From the NCBI RefSeq assembly GCF_964355755.1, contig NC_092678.1, positions 9,894,922 to 9,958,921 on the forward strand: a stretch of DNA of 64,000 bases. Reading direction: 5' to 3'. Source of the DNA: Antedon mediterranea (Eukaryota > Echinodermata > Crinoidea > Comatulida > Antedonidae). The notes beneath the pieces were generated by a model, which saw nothing but the letters and a program-made list of their open reading frames with translations, had not been told where the DNA came from and ran no database searches. Below are positions 52,001-59,367 of this stretch, piece by piece; within the stretch, counting starts at the first letter, position 1, and each line of letters opens with the position of its first letter. The position numbers and the translations under genes are program-made.

Positions 52001-55000
52001 CTTTGCTGTTTTTATGTTAACAAGCTTTTTCGAAAATCACAAAATGGTCTAAAACGTCTCCAAATGTGATTTGAAGATATTCTGAGCACTTTGGTGTTTT
52101 TATGTTAAAAAGTTTTTTCGAAAATCACAAAATGGTCTAAAACGTCTCCAAATGCGATTTGAAGATATTCTGAGCACTTTGGTCTTTTTATGTTAAAAAG
52201 TTTTTTCGAAAATCACAAAATGGTCTAAAACGTCTCCAAATGCGATTTGAAGCTATTCTGTACACTTTGATGTTTTGTGTGAAAAAGTTTTGTCGAAATG
52301 CTCAAAATGGTTTAAAACGTTTTTAAAACGATATTAAGCTATTTTGTGCTCTTTGATGTTTTTGTATAACCAAGTTTCATCGAAATGCACAAAATGGTCT
52401 AAAACGTCTCCAAATACGATTTGAAGCTTTTCTAAGCACTTTATGCGATTTGAAGATATTCTGAGCACTTTGGTGTTTTTATGTTAAAAAGTTTTTTCGA
52501 AAATCACAAAATGGTCTAAAACGTCTCCAAATGCGATTTGAAGATATTCTGAGCACTTTGGTGTTTTTATGTTAAAAAGTTTTTTCGAAAATCACAAAAT
52601 GGTCTAAAACGTCTCCAAATGCGATTTGAAGCTATTCTGTACACTTTGATGTTTTGTGTGAAAAAGTTTTGTCGAAATGCTCAAAATGGTCTAAAACGTT
52701 TTTAAAACGATATAAAGCTATTTTGTGCTCTTTGAGGTTTTTGTGTAACCAAGTTTTTTCGAAAATCACAAAATGGTCTAAAACGTCTCCAAATGCGATT
52801 TGAAGCTTTTCTAAGCACTTTGGTGTTTTTATGTTAACAAGTTTTTTCGAAAATCACAAAATGGTCTAAAACGTTTTAAAATGCGATTTGAAGGTATTCT
52901 GAGCACTTTGGTGTTTTTGTGTGAAAAGTTTTAACGAAATGCTCAAAATGGTCTAAAACGGTTTCTAATGTGATTTTAACCACTTTGATGTTTTTGTGTA
53001 ACCAAGTTTTTTCGAAAATCACAAAATGGTCTAAAACGTCTCCAAATGCGATTTGAAGCTTTTCTAAGCACTTTGGTGTTTTTATGTTAACAAGTTTTTT
53101 CGAAAATCACAAAATGGTCTAAAACGTCTCCAAATGCGATTTGAAGCTATTCTGTACACTTTGATGTTTTGTGTGAAAAAAGTTTTGTCGAAATGCTTAA
53201 AATGGTCTAAAACGTTTTTAAAACGATATTAAGCTATTTTGTGCTCTTTGATGTTTTTGTGTAACCAAGTTTTATCGAAATGAACAAAATGGTCTAAAAC
53301 GTCTCCAAATGCGATTTGAAGCTTTTCCAAGCACTTTGCTGTTTTTATGTTAACAGGTTTTTTCGAAAATCACAAAATGGTCTAAAACGTCTCAAAATGC
53401 GATTTGAAGGTATTCTGAGCACTTTGGTGTTTTTGTGTGAAAAGTTTTAACGAAATGCTCAAAATTGTCTAAAACGGTTTCTAATGTGATTTTAAGCACT
53501 TTGATGTTTTTGTAAAACCAAGTTTCATCGAAATGCACAAAATGGTCTAAAACGTCTCCAAATGCGATTTAAAGCTATTCTAGACACTTTGATGTTTTGT
53601 GTGAAAAAGTTTTCTCGAAATGCTCAAAATGGTCTAAAACGTTTTCCAATTCCATATTAAGCTATTTTGTGCAATTTGATGTTTTTGTGTATCCAAGTTT
53701 CATCGAAATGAACAAAATGGTCTAAAACGTTTTTAAATACGATATTAAGCTGTTTTGTGCACTTTGATGATTTGTGTGAAAAGTTTTAACGAAATGCTCA
53801 AAATAGTCTAAAACGGTTTCTAATGTGATTTTAAGCACTTTGATGTTTTTGTGTAACCAAGTTTTTTCGGAAATCACAAAATGGTCTAAAACGTCTCCAA
53901 ATGCGATTTGAAGCTTTTCTAAGCACTTTGGTGTTTTTATGTTAACAAGTTTTTTCGAAAATCACAAAATGGTCTAAAACGTCTCAAAATGCGATTTGAA
54001 GGTAATCTGAGCACTTTGGTGTTTTTGTGTGAAAAGTTTTAACGAAATGCTCAAAATGGTCTAAAACGGTTTCTAATGTGATTTTAACCACTTTGATGTT
54101 TTTGTGTAACCAAGTTCTTTTCGAAAATCACAAAATGGTCTAAAACGTCTCCAAATGCGATTTGAAGCTCTTCTGTACACTTTGATGTTTTGTGTGAAAA
54201 AGTTTTGTCGAAATGCTCAAAATGGTCTAAAACGTTTTTAAATACGAAATTAAGCTGTTTTGTGCACTTTGATGATTTGTGTGAAAAGTTTTAACGAAAT
54301 GCTCAAAATAGTCTATAACGGTTTCTAATGTGATTTTAAGCACTTTGATGTTTTTGTGTAACCAAGTTTTTTCGGAAATCACAAAATGGTCTAAAACGTC
54401 TCCAAATGCGATTTGAAGCTTTTCTAAGCACTTTGGTGTTTTTATGTTAACAAGTTTTTTCGAAAATCACAAAATTGTCTAAAACGTCTCAAAATGCGAT
54501 TTGAAGGTATTCTGAGCACTTTGGTGTTTTTGTGTGAAAAAAGTTTTGTCGAAATGCTCAAAATGGTCTAAAACGTTTTTAAAACGATATTAAGCTATTT
54601 TGTGCTCTTTGATGTTTTTGTGTAACCAAGTTTTATCGAAATGAACAAAATGGTCTAAAACGTCTCCAAATGCGATTTGAAGCTTTTCCAAGCACTTTGC
54701 TGTTTTTATATTAAGTTTTTTCGAAAATCACAAAATGGTCTAAAACGTCTCTAAATGCGATTTGAAGGTATTCTGAGCAATTTGGTGTTTTTGTGTGAAA
54801 AGTTTTAACGAAATGCTCAAAATTGTCTAAAACGGTTTCTAATGTGATTTTAAGCACTTTGATGTTTTTGTAAAACCAAGTTTCATCGAAATGCACAAAA
54901 TGGTCTAAAACGTCTCCAAATGCGATTTGAAGCTATTCTGTACACTTTGATGTTTTGTGTGAAAAAAGTTTTGTCGAAATGCTCAAAATGGTCTAAAACG

Positions 55001-55439
55001 TTTTTAAAACGATATTAAGCTATTTTGTGCTCTTTGATGTTTTTGTGTAACCAAGTTTTATCGAAATGAACAAAATGGTCTAAAACGTCTCCAAATGCGA
55101 TTTGAAGCTTTTCCAAGCACTTTGCTGTTTTTATATTAAGTTTTTTCGAAAATCACAAAATGGTCTAAAACGTCTCTAAATGCGATTTGAAGGTATTCTG
55201 AGCAATTTGGTGTTTTTGTGTGAAAAGTTTTAACGAAATGCTCAAAATTGTCTAAAACGGTTTCTAATGTGATTTTAAGCACTTTGATGTTTTTGTAAAA
55301 CCAAGTTTCATCGAAATGCACAAAATGGTCTAAAACGTCTCCAAATGCGATTTGAAGCTATTCTGTACACTTTGATGTTTTGTGTGAAAAAAGTTTTGTC
55401 GAAATGCTCAAAATGGTCTAAAACGTTTTTAAAACGATA

Positions 55440-55443
55440 TTAA
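55440..55443. other. Target-site duplication TTAA, left
   Basis: The satellite reads GATATTAAGCTATTTTG in intact copies. Here it reads GATATTAA followed directly by the element. The equivalent unoccupied site lies 3,797 bp upstream at 51643-51646. Confidence 0.92.
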
Positions 55444-55469
55444 AGATCATGGAACATGGTATTTGATGT
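55444..55469 (+). repeat. Left terminal inverted repeat, 26 bp
   Basis: Starts AGATCATGGAACATGG and is identical over 26 bases to the reverse complement of 58551-58576. The next base differs (A against T), which sets the inner limit. Confidence 0.93.
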
Positions 55470-55717
55470 ATAACGTTTTTTGGCTGATTTGGGTCTGAAT
55501 ATGTTGATTTTATTAGTACGTTTTGATAAAATAAATTCTATAAGCGTAAATTATGAATTTTTTATGATTTACATACATCGGAGTTTATATCTCCGAAGTC
55601 GAATTTGGAAGCAGGAAATCCAAGGCGATAAATCGTGACGTCATAAGATGAACACACTGCACTGCCCTGGTCGCGACGCATCTCTCTATTGTATACAAAC
55701 TGTACTGTATCGGCAAG
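55470..55717 (+). other. Left subterminal region of the element, non-coding
   Basis: AT-rich sequence between the inverted repeat and the first-exon remnant. It holds a small hairpin (TCGGAG at 55578-55583 pairing with CTCCGA at 55591-55596) and the CRE-like site described separately. No open frame with recognisable coding character was seen. Confidence 0.6.
55636..55643 (+). promoter_or_regulatory. CRE-like octamer TGACGTCA, left
   Basis: A perfect palindromic CRE/ATF consensus inside an 18-base segment (55635-55652) that also occurs at the right end (58368-58385, opposite strand). In both places it lies upstream of a first-exon ATG, 75 bp before it here. The match to the binding consensus is seen; the promoter role is inferred. 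Confidence 0.5.
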
Positions 55718-55971
55718 ATGTAAACACGTATTGTGTACGATCTCGACAGTTCGGAGTCTGATTTTGAAGAGGAAACTATCCATTATGAATTCGAAATTGA
55801 TGAAGATGAAGGAGACGACGTTATGGATACGCAAGAAAGTGTTATTGAATGCAATTAATTCAACCGTAGGCCTATATGAGAGCCCGATCTCACCGATTCT
55901 GAAGGCGAGGCGGACCAACGCGAAGGCGGCGAAGAACGTCGTGGGGAAATTGACCAGACCAACAATACATG
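55718..55971 (+). pseudogene. Decayed first exon of a P2X7-ballast-like gene, left copy
   Basis: Read from ATG 55718, this stretch parallels the first exon at the right end: TRIVYDLDSS here against TRIAYDFDSS there, then an acidic run (FEEETI, DEDEGDD), then EPDLTDSEGE and NNTW. Codon 2 is TAA where the other copy has TCA. Further stops in the same frame are TAA 55856-55858 and TGA 55877-55879. The LIQP piece that should precede EPD is in another frame, with what looks like an added GGCC. The exon ends with AATACATG followed by GT; joining it to an acceptor with one leading G would give N-T-W-C, as in the right-hand gene. No matching second exon exists on this strand, so this is a relic. Confidence 0.68.
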
Positions 55972-56478
55972 GTCCTAGGCCTAGGTTTACATTTTCAATT
56001 ACGGACCCAAACTTTGGAATGGTTAGTTTACAGTCAGTTATACGAATGCATTATTATCGTGTTTTTAAACGCAATAAAAAAATTAGTAAAACTGAAGTTG
56101 TTGTGTCGATTAACTAAATAAAAGGTAGGCCTAGTAGGTAGTACTTCTTTCTAGTATAGTAGAGTAGTAGCCCTAGGTGATTAATTCGGTTTTAAAATCA
56201 GCAACACAAAGGGCCTAGGCTAGTAGTACTGTGTTGAAAGCCCCAGCATAATAGTTCAGGTGGGGAGTTGTTCTGCCCTCATAAAAATAAAGCTTGTGCA
56301 CAAGCTGACTGCAATAATTTGTAAGTTGCATGACAGATTGCACTATATTCTCTATTGATTTGAACAAAAATTGAACCATTTGAAATTTGCTTTAGAAAAG
56401 TCAAATTATAAATTATATAATCTTATTGCACTTTTACAAATGATTTTGTTCTTACAGTACCGTATTATTATTTCGCAG
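55972..56478 (+). other. Non-coding interior, left part
   Basis: Begins at the GT donor of the left exon relic and ends at an AG acceptor (TTATTTCGCAG). It holds the 12-bp palindrome CCTAGGCCTAGG (55974-55985), several TAGGCCTA-like motifs, a 16-bp palindrome at 56291-56306 and an AATAAA at 56117-56122. A 142-codon open frame on the plus strand (55689-56117) overlaps the exon relic and this region, but in a different frame, with no recognisable domain; I do not regard it as a gene. The region may have been an intron or the scar of an internal deletion. Confidence 0.45.
56291..56306. repeat. 16-bp perfect palindrome
   Basis: AGCTTGTGCACAAGCT reads the same on both strands. The adjoining bases do not pair, so the palindrome stops there. 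No function is assigned. Confidence 0.7.
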
Positions 56479-56645
56479 GGTATGTGGATGACCTCATCTT
56501 GGAGGTAATGAGCATTGTTGAAGGGACAGCAGAAGATGTTGATGTTGTTGATGCGCCACCCCAACTCTGTTCAGGATTTGAACGCCCCGACAAAGAGACT
56601 GCTATTGCCAACCACTTCACAAGATTTCCAAATGTGAACAACTAA
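56479..56645 (+). pseudogene. Orphan 3'-terminal exon of an unrecognised gene
   Basis: After an acceptor-like TTATTTCGCAG, a frame of 54 codons starting YVDDLILEV runs to TAA at 56643-56645. It has an acidic middle and a C-terminal part with FERPDK and NHFTRF. A poly(A) signal follows 18 bp after the stop. The frame needs one base from a preceding exon. The left exon relic supplies two, so the two do not splice in frame and this belongs to a different gene. Its orientation, convergent with the P2X7-like gene, and its position suggest the end of a transposase gene whose upstream part has been lost. I cannot name the family; a tail of this style at the C-terminus of invertebrate transposon-encoded proteins is only a vague recollection. 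It could also be a chance open frame. Confidence 0.4.
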
Positions 56646-56663
56646 GGCAAAAATTATGCAGTA

Positions 56664-56669
56664 AATAAA
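56664..56669 (+). terminator. Poly(A) signal AATAAA, plus strand
   Basis: A canonical hexamer 18 bp downstream of the TAA that closes the orphan plus-strand exon. Position and strand fit 3'-end formation for that gene. Confidence 0.45.
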
Positions 56670-57031
56670 TCAGCAGCCAAAAGGTCCACTGATCAACTTC
56701 AAATAAGAAGTATAATACATACTCCAAGAAATGAGACATTCCATCATGCTTTTTATTATAAATCATTATTTCGTTTTTTTAGTGAAAGATTAAAAGCCAT
56801 TTGTTTATGTGGATACAGCGCCACAATCCAGAGCCAACAGTTTTATAAACAAAATAATCACTTGTGTGCATAATTTTTTAATAAATTGTGTCAGAGAAAT
56901 GTATATTTTATTTCTATTTGATCATTTTATTTCTATCAGATACAGTGTACAATACTTTCCTTTATGAAGTACAGTAAATAATTGTATGTGGTTAATTGTA
57001 ATCTCAATACAAGTTGGTGCTAAATGTTTAC
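56670..57031. other. Region between convergent gene ends
   Basis: AT-rich sequence separating the plus-strand orphan exon from the minus-strand P2X7-like gene. It probably contains the 3' untranslated parts of both. It contains two minus-strand poly(A) signals and no frame with coding character of its own. Confidence 0.5.
56907..56931 (-). terminator. Two poly(A) signals, minus strand
   Basis: The plus strand reads TTTATT at 56907-56912 and 56926-56931, that is AATAAA on the minus strand, about 100 to 120 bp beyond the TGA-type stop of the P2X7-like gene. Either could end its transcript. Confidence 0.45.
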
Positions 57032-57452
57032 TCAATCCAAAAATCCAGCAAACTGGAAATCATCTTCCATACCTGGTGTTGGGAAGTGGGCTCTTATGCA
57101 GGAAACGGCACATGATGGTAAGACTACCCTTAGGTTTCGGCCCAAAAACCCCCAACACCATCTGGCAAGTTGCCGGTACGCAATATGTCTCAGAAGTTTA
57201 TGTTTTGAGGCTTCAACAGGTGTGTCATACTGTTGGCGGTAATGCAGCCATGCAATTTCCAACACATGCAAATTCAAACAGGCAGCAGTGAATCCAGGAT
57301 GTTCAGTGATGCATATGTTACAGTAGGCTTCTCCGTATTGTAAATTGTCTGACCTTCCTCCAGCCTATGATTAATAAATAATAGGGCCTACTTCCTGGCA
57401 ACATCGACATTCGCGATACGTGGGTAGCATCTGGCAATGGCCACAATCACAC
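57032..57452 (-). pseudogene. Exon 2: cysteine-rich domain like the P2X7 cytoplasmic ballast
   Basis: Ordered motifs on the minus strand: CDCGHC (57451-57434), PTYRECRCC shortly after, CITEHPGF (57313-57290), HYRQQY, LRHIAYR (57193-57173), LPSC (57121-57110), IRAHFP and FQFAGF just before the stop. Vertebrate P2X7 ends with the same order: paired cysteines, LRH-AYR, a tryptophan, LPSC, IR--FP and a final GF. The cysteines are thought to bind zinc in that domain. Between the first cysteine cluster and CITEHPGF the frame is interrupted by TAA (57373-57371) and TAG (57367-57365). After these it is open for 110 codons to the end. The plus-strand frames at 56986-57291 and 57024-57242 are its antisense shadows. 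Confidence 0.8.
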
Positions 57453-58041
57453 CTGTATTATAAAAACAAAAATATTTTGTAATAATTATTAATAATATTG
57501 TAGCGCTCTAGAGCGCTACAATATTCTGAGATGTCACAATTTATAGGGCGCTATATTAAATATATTTAAAGTTTTAGTGATTATTAATGATTAATTTAAT
57601 GTATTGTGTGTGAAATAGGAAAATAAATCTGCATCTTGGCTAGCCTTTTTAGGGGTGGGCCTATCTATCTAGGCCTACCCTAGGCCTATTTCAAACAACA
57701 AAGTGCAAATTGGTTAAATAAAATGGTCAGTCTAATAATACCGTAATGTACATTTTTGCTTTCTACGATTCAATTTAGCCTAATCTTTATTTCGTTAAAA
57801 AAGTTCAATCTAGGCCGTAGGCTTATAGACGATAGCCGACCGTCGCCGGTGAGAGGGCTAGCCGCATGAATTGGAGTAAAGTACAGTAGGGCCTAGCCTC
57901 TATCTAGCCTAGCTAGGCCTAACTAAGCCACAATACACACACTGGCATGACGGAAGAATATCGTAGTTATCTACTAGGGAATTGTTAATTATACAATAAA
58001 GTTATACATTAATTTTTAATAAAAGAGATAGTACTACTAAC
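57453..58041 (-). other. Predicted intron of the P2X7-like gene
   Basis: Starts GTTAGT and ends ATAATACAG on the minus strand. It contains a 32-bp perfect palindrome and the densest cluster of TAGGCCTA motifs in the window (about 57650-57935). No coding frame was seen. The junction is supported by the motif it reconstitutes, not by transcript data. Confidence 0.6.
57494..57525. repeat. 32-bp perfect palindrome
   Basis: Each 16-base arm (AATATTGTAGCGCTCT and its complement) meets at the central TCTAGA without a spacer. It lies in the predicted intron of the P2X7-like gene and would fold as a hairpin in RNA or cruciform in DNA. A related GGGCGCTATA follows near 57546. It could be the remnant of a nested foldback element. 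Confidence 0.8.
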
Positions 58042-58338
58042 CAATTTAATAACTGGGTTTGAAGTTGAATATTCTCTGCTTGAATTGTAGGTAGGCCTAG
58101 GCCTACTAAGTGACGGTCACCGTCGCCATCTTCTGATGATGAAGAATCGTCAGAACTACAATCGGGCTCGTACATGTACGGCCGAATTAATTTCATCGAC
58201 ATTCCATTCAATATTTCGATTGTTAAACAAAATAGTTTCTCCTTCATTCTCCTCAGTTTCGCATTCCACTATCAATGTTTCCTCTTCTAATTCCTCTGAC
58301 GAAGAACTGTCAAAATCATACGCAATACGTGTTGACAT
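58042..58338 (-). pseudogene. Exon 1: acidic N-terminus with IRPYMYEP motif
   Basis: ATG 58338 opens MSTRIAYDFDSSSSEELEEE, strongly acidic and serine-rich. The homologous relic at the left end shares this frame with many third-position changes, so this start was probably the original one. From about 58245 the conserved part (KLIRPYMYEPD, then SSDDSSSSEDGDGD) continues one base out of phase, which implies a one-base insertion or two-base loss between about 58245 and 58200. The second frame stays open from ATG 58247 through to the donor at 58041 (TG followed by GTTAGT). An ATG in GMSMKLIRPY is a further possible start. Confidence 0.65.
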
Positions 58339-58376
58339 CCTAGTTTGTACAGTGGCGAAAAAGTTTCTTCATCTTA

Positions 58377-58384
58377 TGACGTCA
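58377..58384 (-). promoter_or_regulatory. CRE-like octamer TGACGTCA, right
   Basis: The same octamer in the same 18-base context as at the left end, 39 bp upstream of the minus-strand ATG at 58338. Its conservation at both otherwise diverged ends suggests a shared promoter element. Confidence 0.5.
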
Positions 58385-58385
58385 C

Positions 58386-58550
58386 TATCAGAGGTTACCG
58401 GAAAATGCCGAAAAAACCCGAATAGTCGTGAACTGAGAGCAGTTGCGCGAAATAGCAGAAAACACTTTAATTATGTCTTGAAAACTTTTAATTTATTGTC
58501 TGTTTAATATCCATCAAGGAGAACAACTATAATACTACTATTTTACATAA
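58386..58550 (-). other. Right subterminal region of the element, non-coding
   Basis: Lies between the 18-base block shared with the left end and the right inverted repeat. AT-rich, with no recognised motif. The plus-strand open frame that crosses it (58136-58507) is mostly antisense to exon 1. Confidence 0.5.
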
Positions 58551-58576
58551 ACATCAAATACCATGTTCCATGATCT
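58551..58576 (-). repeat. Right terminal inverted repeat, 26 bp
   Basis: Ends CCATGTTCCATGATCT on the plus strand and is the perfect inverse of 55444-55469. The perfect match indicates the ends were functional at the last transposition. Confidence 0.93.
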
Positions 58577-58580
58577 TTAA
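58577..58580. other. Target-site duplication TTAA, right
   Basis: The right end of the element reads CCATGATCT, followed by TTAA and then GCTATTTTGTGC, which restores the interrupted satellite monomer. Confidence 0.92.
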
Positions 58581-59367
58581 GCTATTTTGTGCTCTTTGAT
58601 GTTTTTGTGTAACCAAGTTTTATCGAAATGAACAAAATGGTCTAAAACGTCTCCAAATGCGATTTGAAGCTTTTCCAAGCACTTTGCTGTTTTTATGTTA
58701 ACAGGTTTTTTCGAAAATCACAAAATGGTCTAAAACGTCTCAAAATGCGATTTGAAGGTATTCTGAGCACTTTGGTGTTTTTGTGTGAAAAGTTTTAACG
58801 AAATGCTCAAAATTGTCTAAAACGGTTTCTAATGTGATTTTAAGCACTTTGATGTTTTTGTAAAACCAAGTTTCATCGAAATGCACAAAATGGTCTAAAA
58901 TGTCTCCAAATGCGATTTGAAGCTTTTCCAAGCACTTTGCTGTTTTTATGTTAACAAGCTTTTTCGAAAATCACAAAATGGTCTAAAACGTCTCCAAATG
59001 TGATTTGAAGATATTCTGAGCACTTTGGTGTTTTTATGTTAAAAAGTTTTTTCGAAAATCACAAAATGGTCTAAAACGTCTCCAAATGCGATTTGAAGAT
59101 ATTCTGAGCACTTTGGTGTTTTTATGTTAAAAAGTTTTTTCGAAAATCACAAAATGGTCTAAAACGTCTCCAAATGCGATTTGAAGCTATTCTGTACACT
59201 TTGATGTTTTGTGTGAAAAAGTTTTGTCGAAATGCTCAAAATGGTTTAAAACGTTTTTAAAACGATATTAAGCTATTTTGTGCTCTTTGATGTTTTTGTA
59301 TAACCAAGTTTCATCGAAATGCACAAAATGGTCTAAAACGTCTCCAAATACGATTTGAAGCTTTTCC

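Larger units (their letters stand above)
1..55443. repeat. Satellite array, left arm (87/88-bp monomers)
   Basis: Continuous head-to-tail monomers, nearly all beginning GTCTAAAACG. The first six start at 1, 89, 176, 263, 351 and 438, giving lengths of 88, 87, 87, 88 and 87 bp; the sixth is 78 bp. At least six recurring classes differ in the middle of the monomer: the stretch after GATTTGAAG reads ATATTCTGAGC, CTATTCTGTAC, CTTTTCCAAGC or GTATTCTGAGC; a fifth class has CGTTTTTAAAACGATATTAAGC; the short 78-bp class has CGGTTTCTAATGTG. The classes are assembled into larger repeats listed separately. No gene, promoter or RNA gene was seen in this arm. Confidence 0.98.
57032..58338 (-). pseudogene. 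Two-exon P2X7-ballast-like gene, decayed
   Basis: A minus-strand gene model: exon 1 at 58338-58042, a 589-nt GT-AG intron, exon 2 at 57452-57032. Exon 1 ends AATTG and exon 2 starts GTGTGATTGT, so splicing gives N-W-C-D-C-G-H-C, the junction expected for proteins of this type. In P2X7 this cysteine-rich domain is an intracellular zinc-binding module. Free-standing versions with an acidic N-terminus are, from memory, common in marine invertebrates, and their role is unknown. This copy is broken: a frame change separates the MSTRI start from the IRPYMYEP segment, and exon 2 has TAA and TAG in frame. Starting instead at the in-frame ATG 58247 would avoid the first defect but not the second. Convergent with the orphan plus-strand exon. 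Confidence 0.72.
55444..58576. mobile_element. TTAA-type DNA transposon, 3,133 bp, probably non-autonomous
   Basis: The insert is unrelated to the satellite. It is flanked by TTAA on each side (55440-55443 and 58577-58580) and ends in 26-bp perfect terminal inverted repeats. TTAA duplications are known for the piggyBac and Kolobok superfamilies; the end sequence AGATC is not the usual CCY start of piggyBac, so Kolobok or an unnamed relative is at least as likely. TA duplication with ends reading AAGATC cannot be excluded, because TTAA is itself a palindrome. It carries a decayed P2X7-ballast-like gene on the minus strand, a second decayed copy of that gene's first exon on the plus strand, and an orphan plus-strand exon. 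No DDE catalytic domain was found, so movement would have needed transposase from elsewhere. Confidence 0.9.
46015..59367. repeat. Second domain of the 3,797-bp HOR, interrupted by a transposon
   Basis: A partial copy (about 46015-48641) is followed by a full copy (48642-52438) and a third that is interrupted (52439-55443, then 58577 to about 59367). Markers at 47117, 50914 and 54711, and at 47542, 51339 and 55136, are all spaced by 3,797. The next expected marker after 51806 would lie at 55603 but is found at 58740, an excess of 3,137 bp. That equals the insert plus one TTAA. Confidence 0.9.

Noticed and set aside
1-55443. CRISPR array
   Set aside because: Repeats are contiguous 78-88 bp monomers with no unique spacers and no associated genes.
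55460-55469. Shared TTTGATGT between the transposon end and the satellite
   Set aside because: Eight bases in an AT-rich context are expected by chance, and the flanking bases differ. No sign that the element's ends derive from the satellite.
55562-55918. 118-codon minus-strand open frame
   Set aside because: It is antisense to the left exon relic and its CRE-like upstream region; no recognisable product.
55689-56117. 142-codon plus-strand open frame at the left of the insert
   Set aside because: It is out of frame with the first-exon relic, whose similarity to the right-hand copy identifies the true frame, and shows no domain or biased composition of its own.
55718-56645. Left exon relic spliced directly to the plus-strand exon at 56479
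   Set aside because: The donor leaves two bases of a codon and the acceptor frame needs one, so the join runs into a stop at once.
56986-57291. Plus-strand open frames of 101 and 72 codons
   Set aside because: Both are antisense to the P2X7-ballast-like exon, whose ordered motifs on the minus strand explain the open stretches.
58136-58507. 123-codon plus-strand open frame
   Set aside because: It is antisense to the acidic, serine-rich first exon; such exons often leave long open frames opposite.
55444-58576. Retrotransposon or LTR element
   Set aside because: The ends are inverted, not direct; there is no poly(A) tail at either boundary, no primer binding site and no reverse transcriptase motif. 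The 4-bp TTAA duplication fits a DNA transposon.
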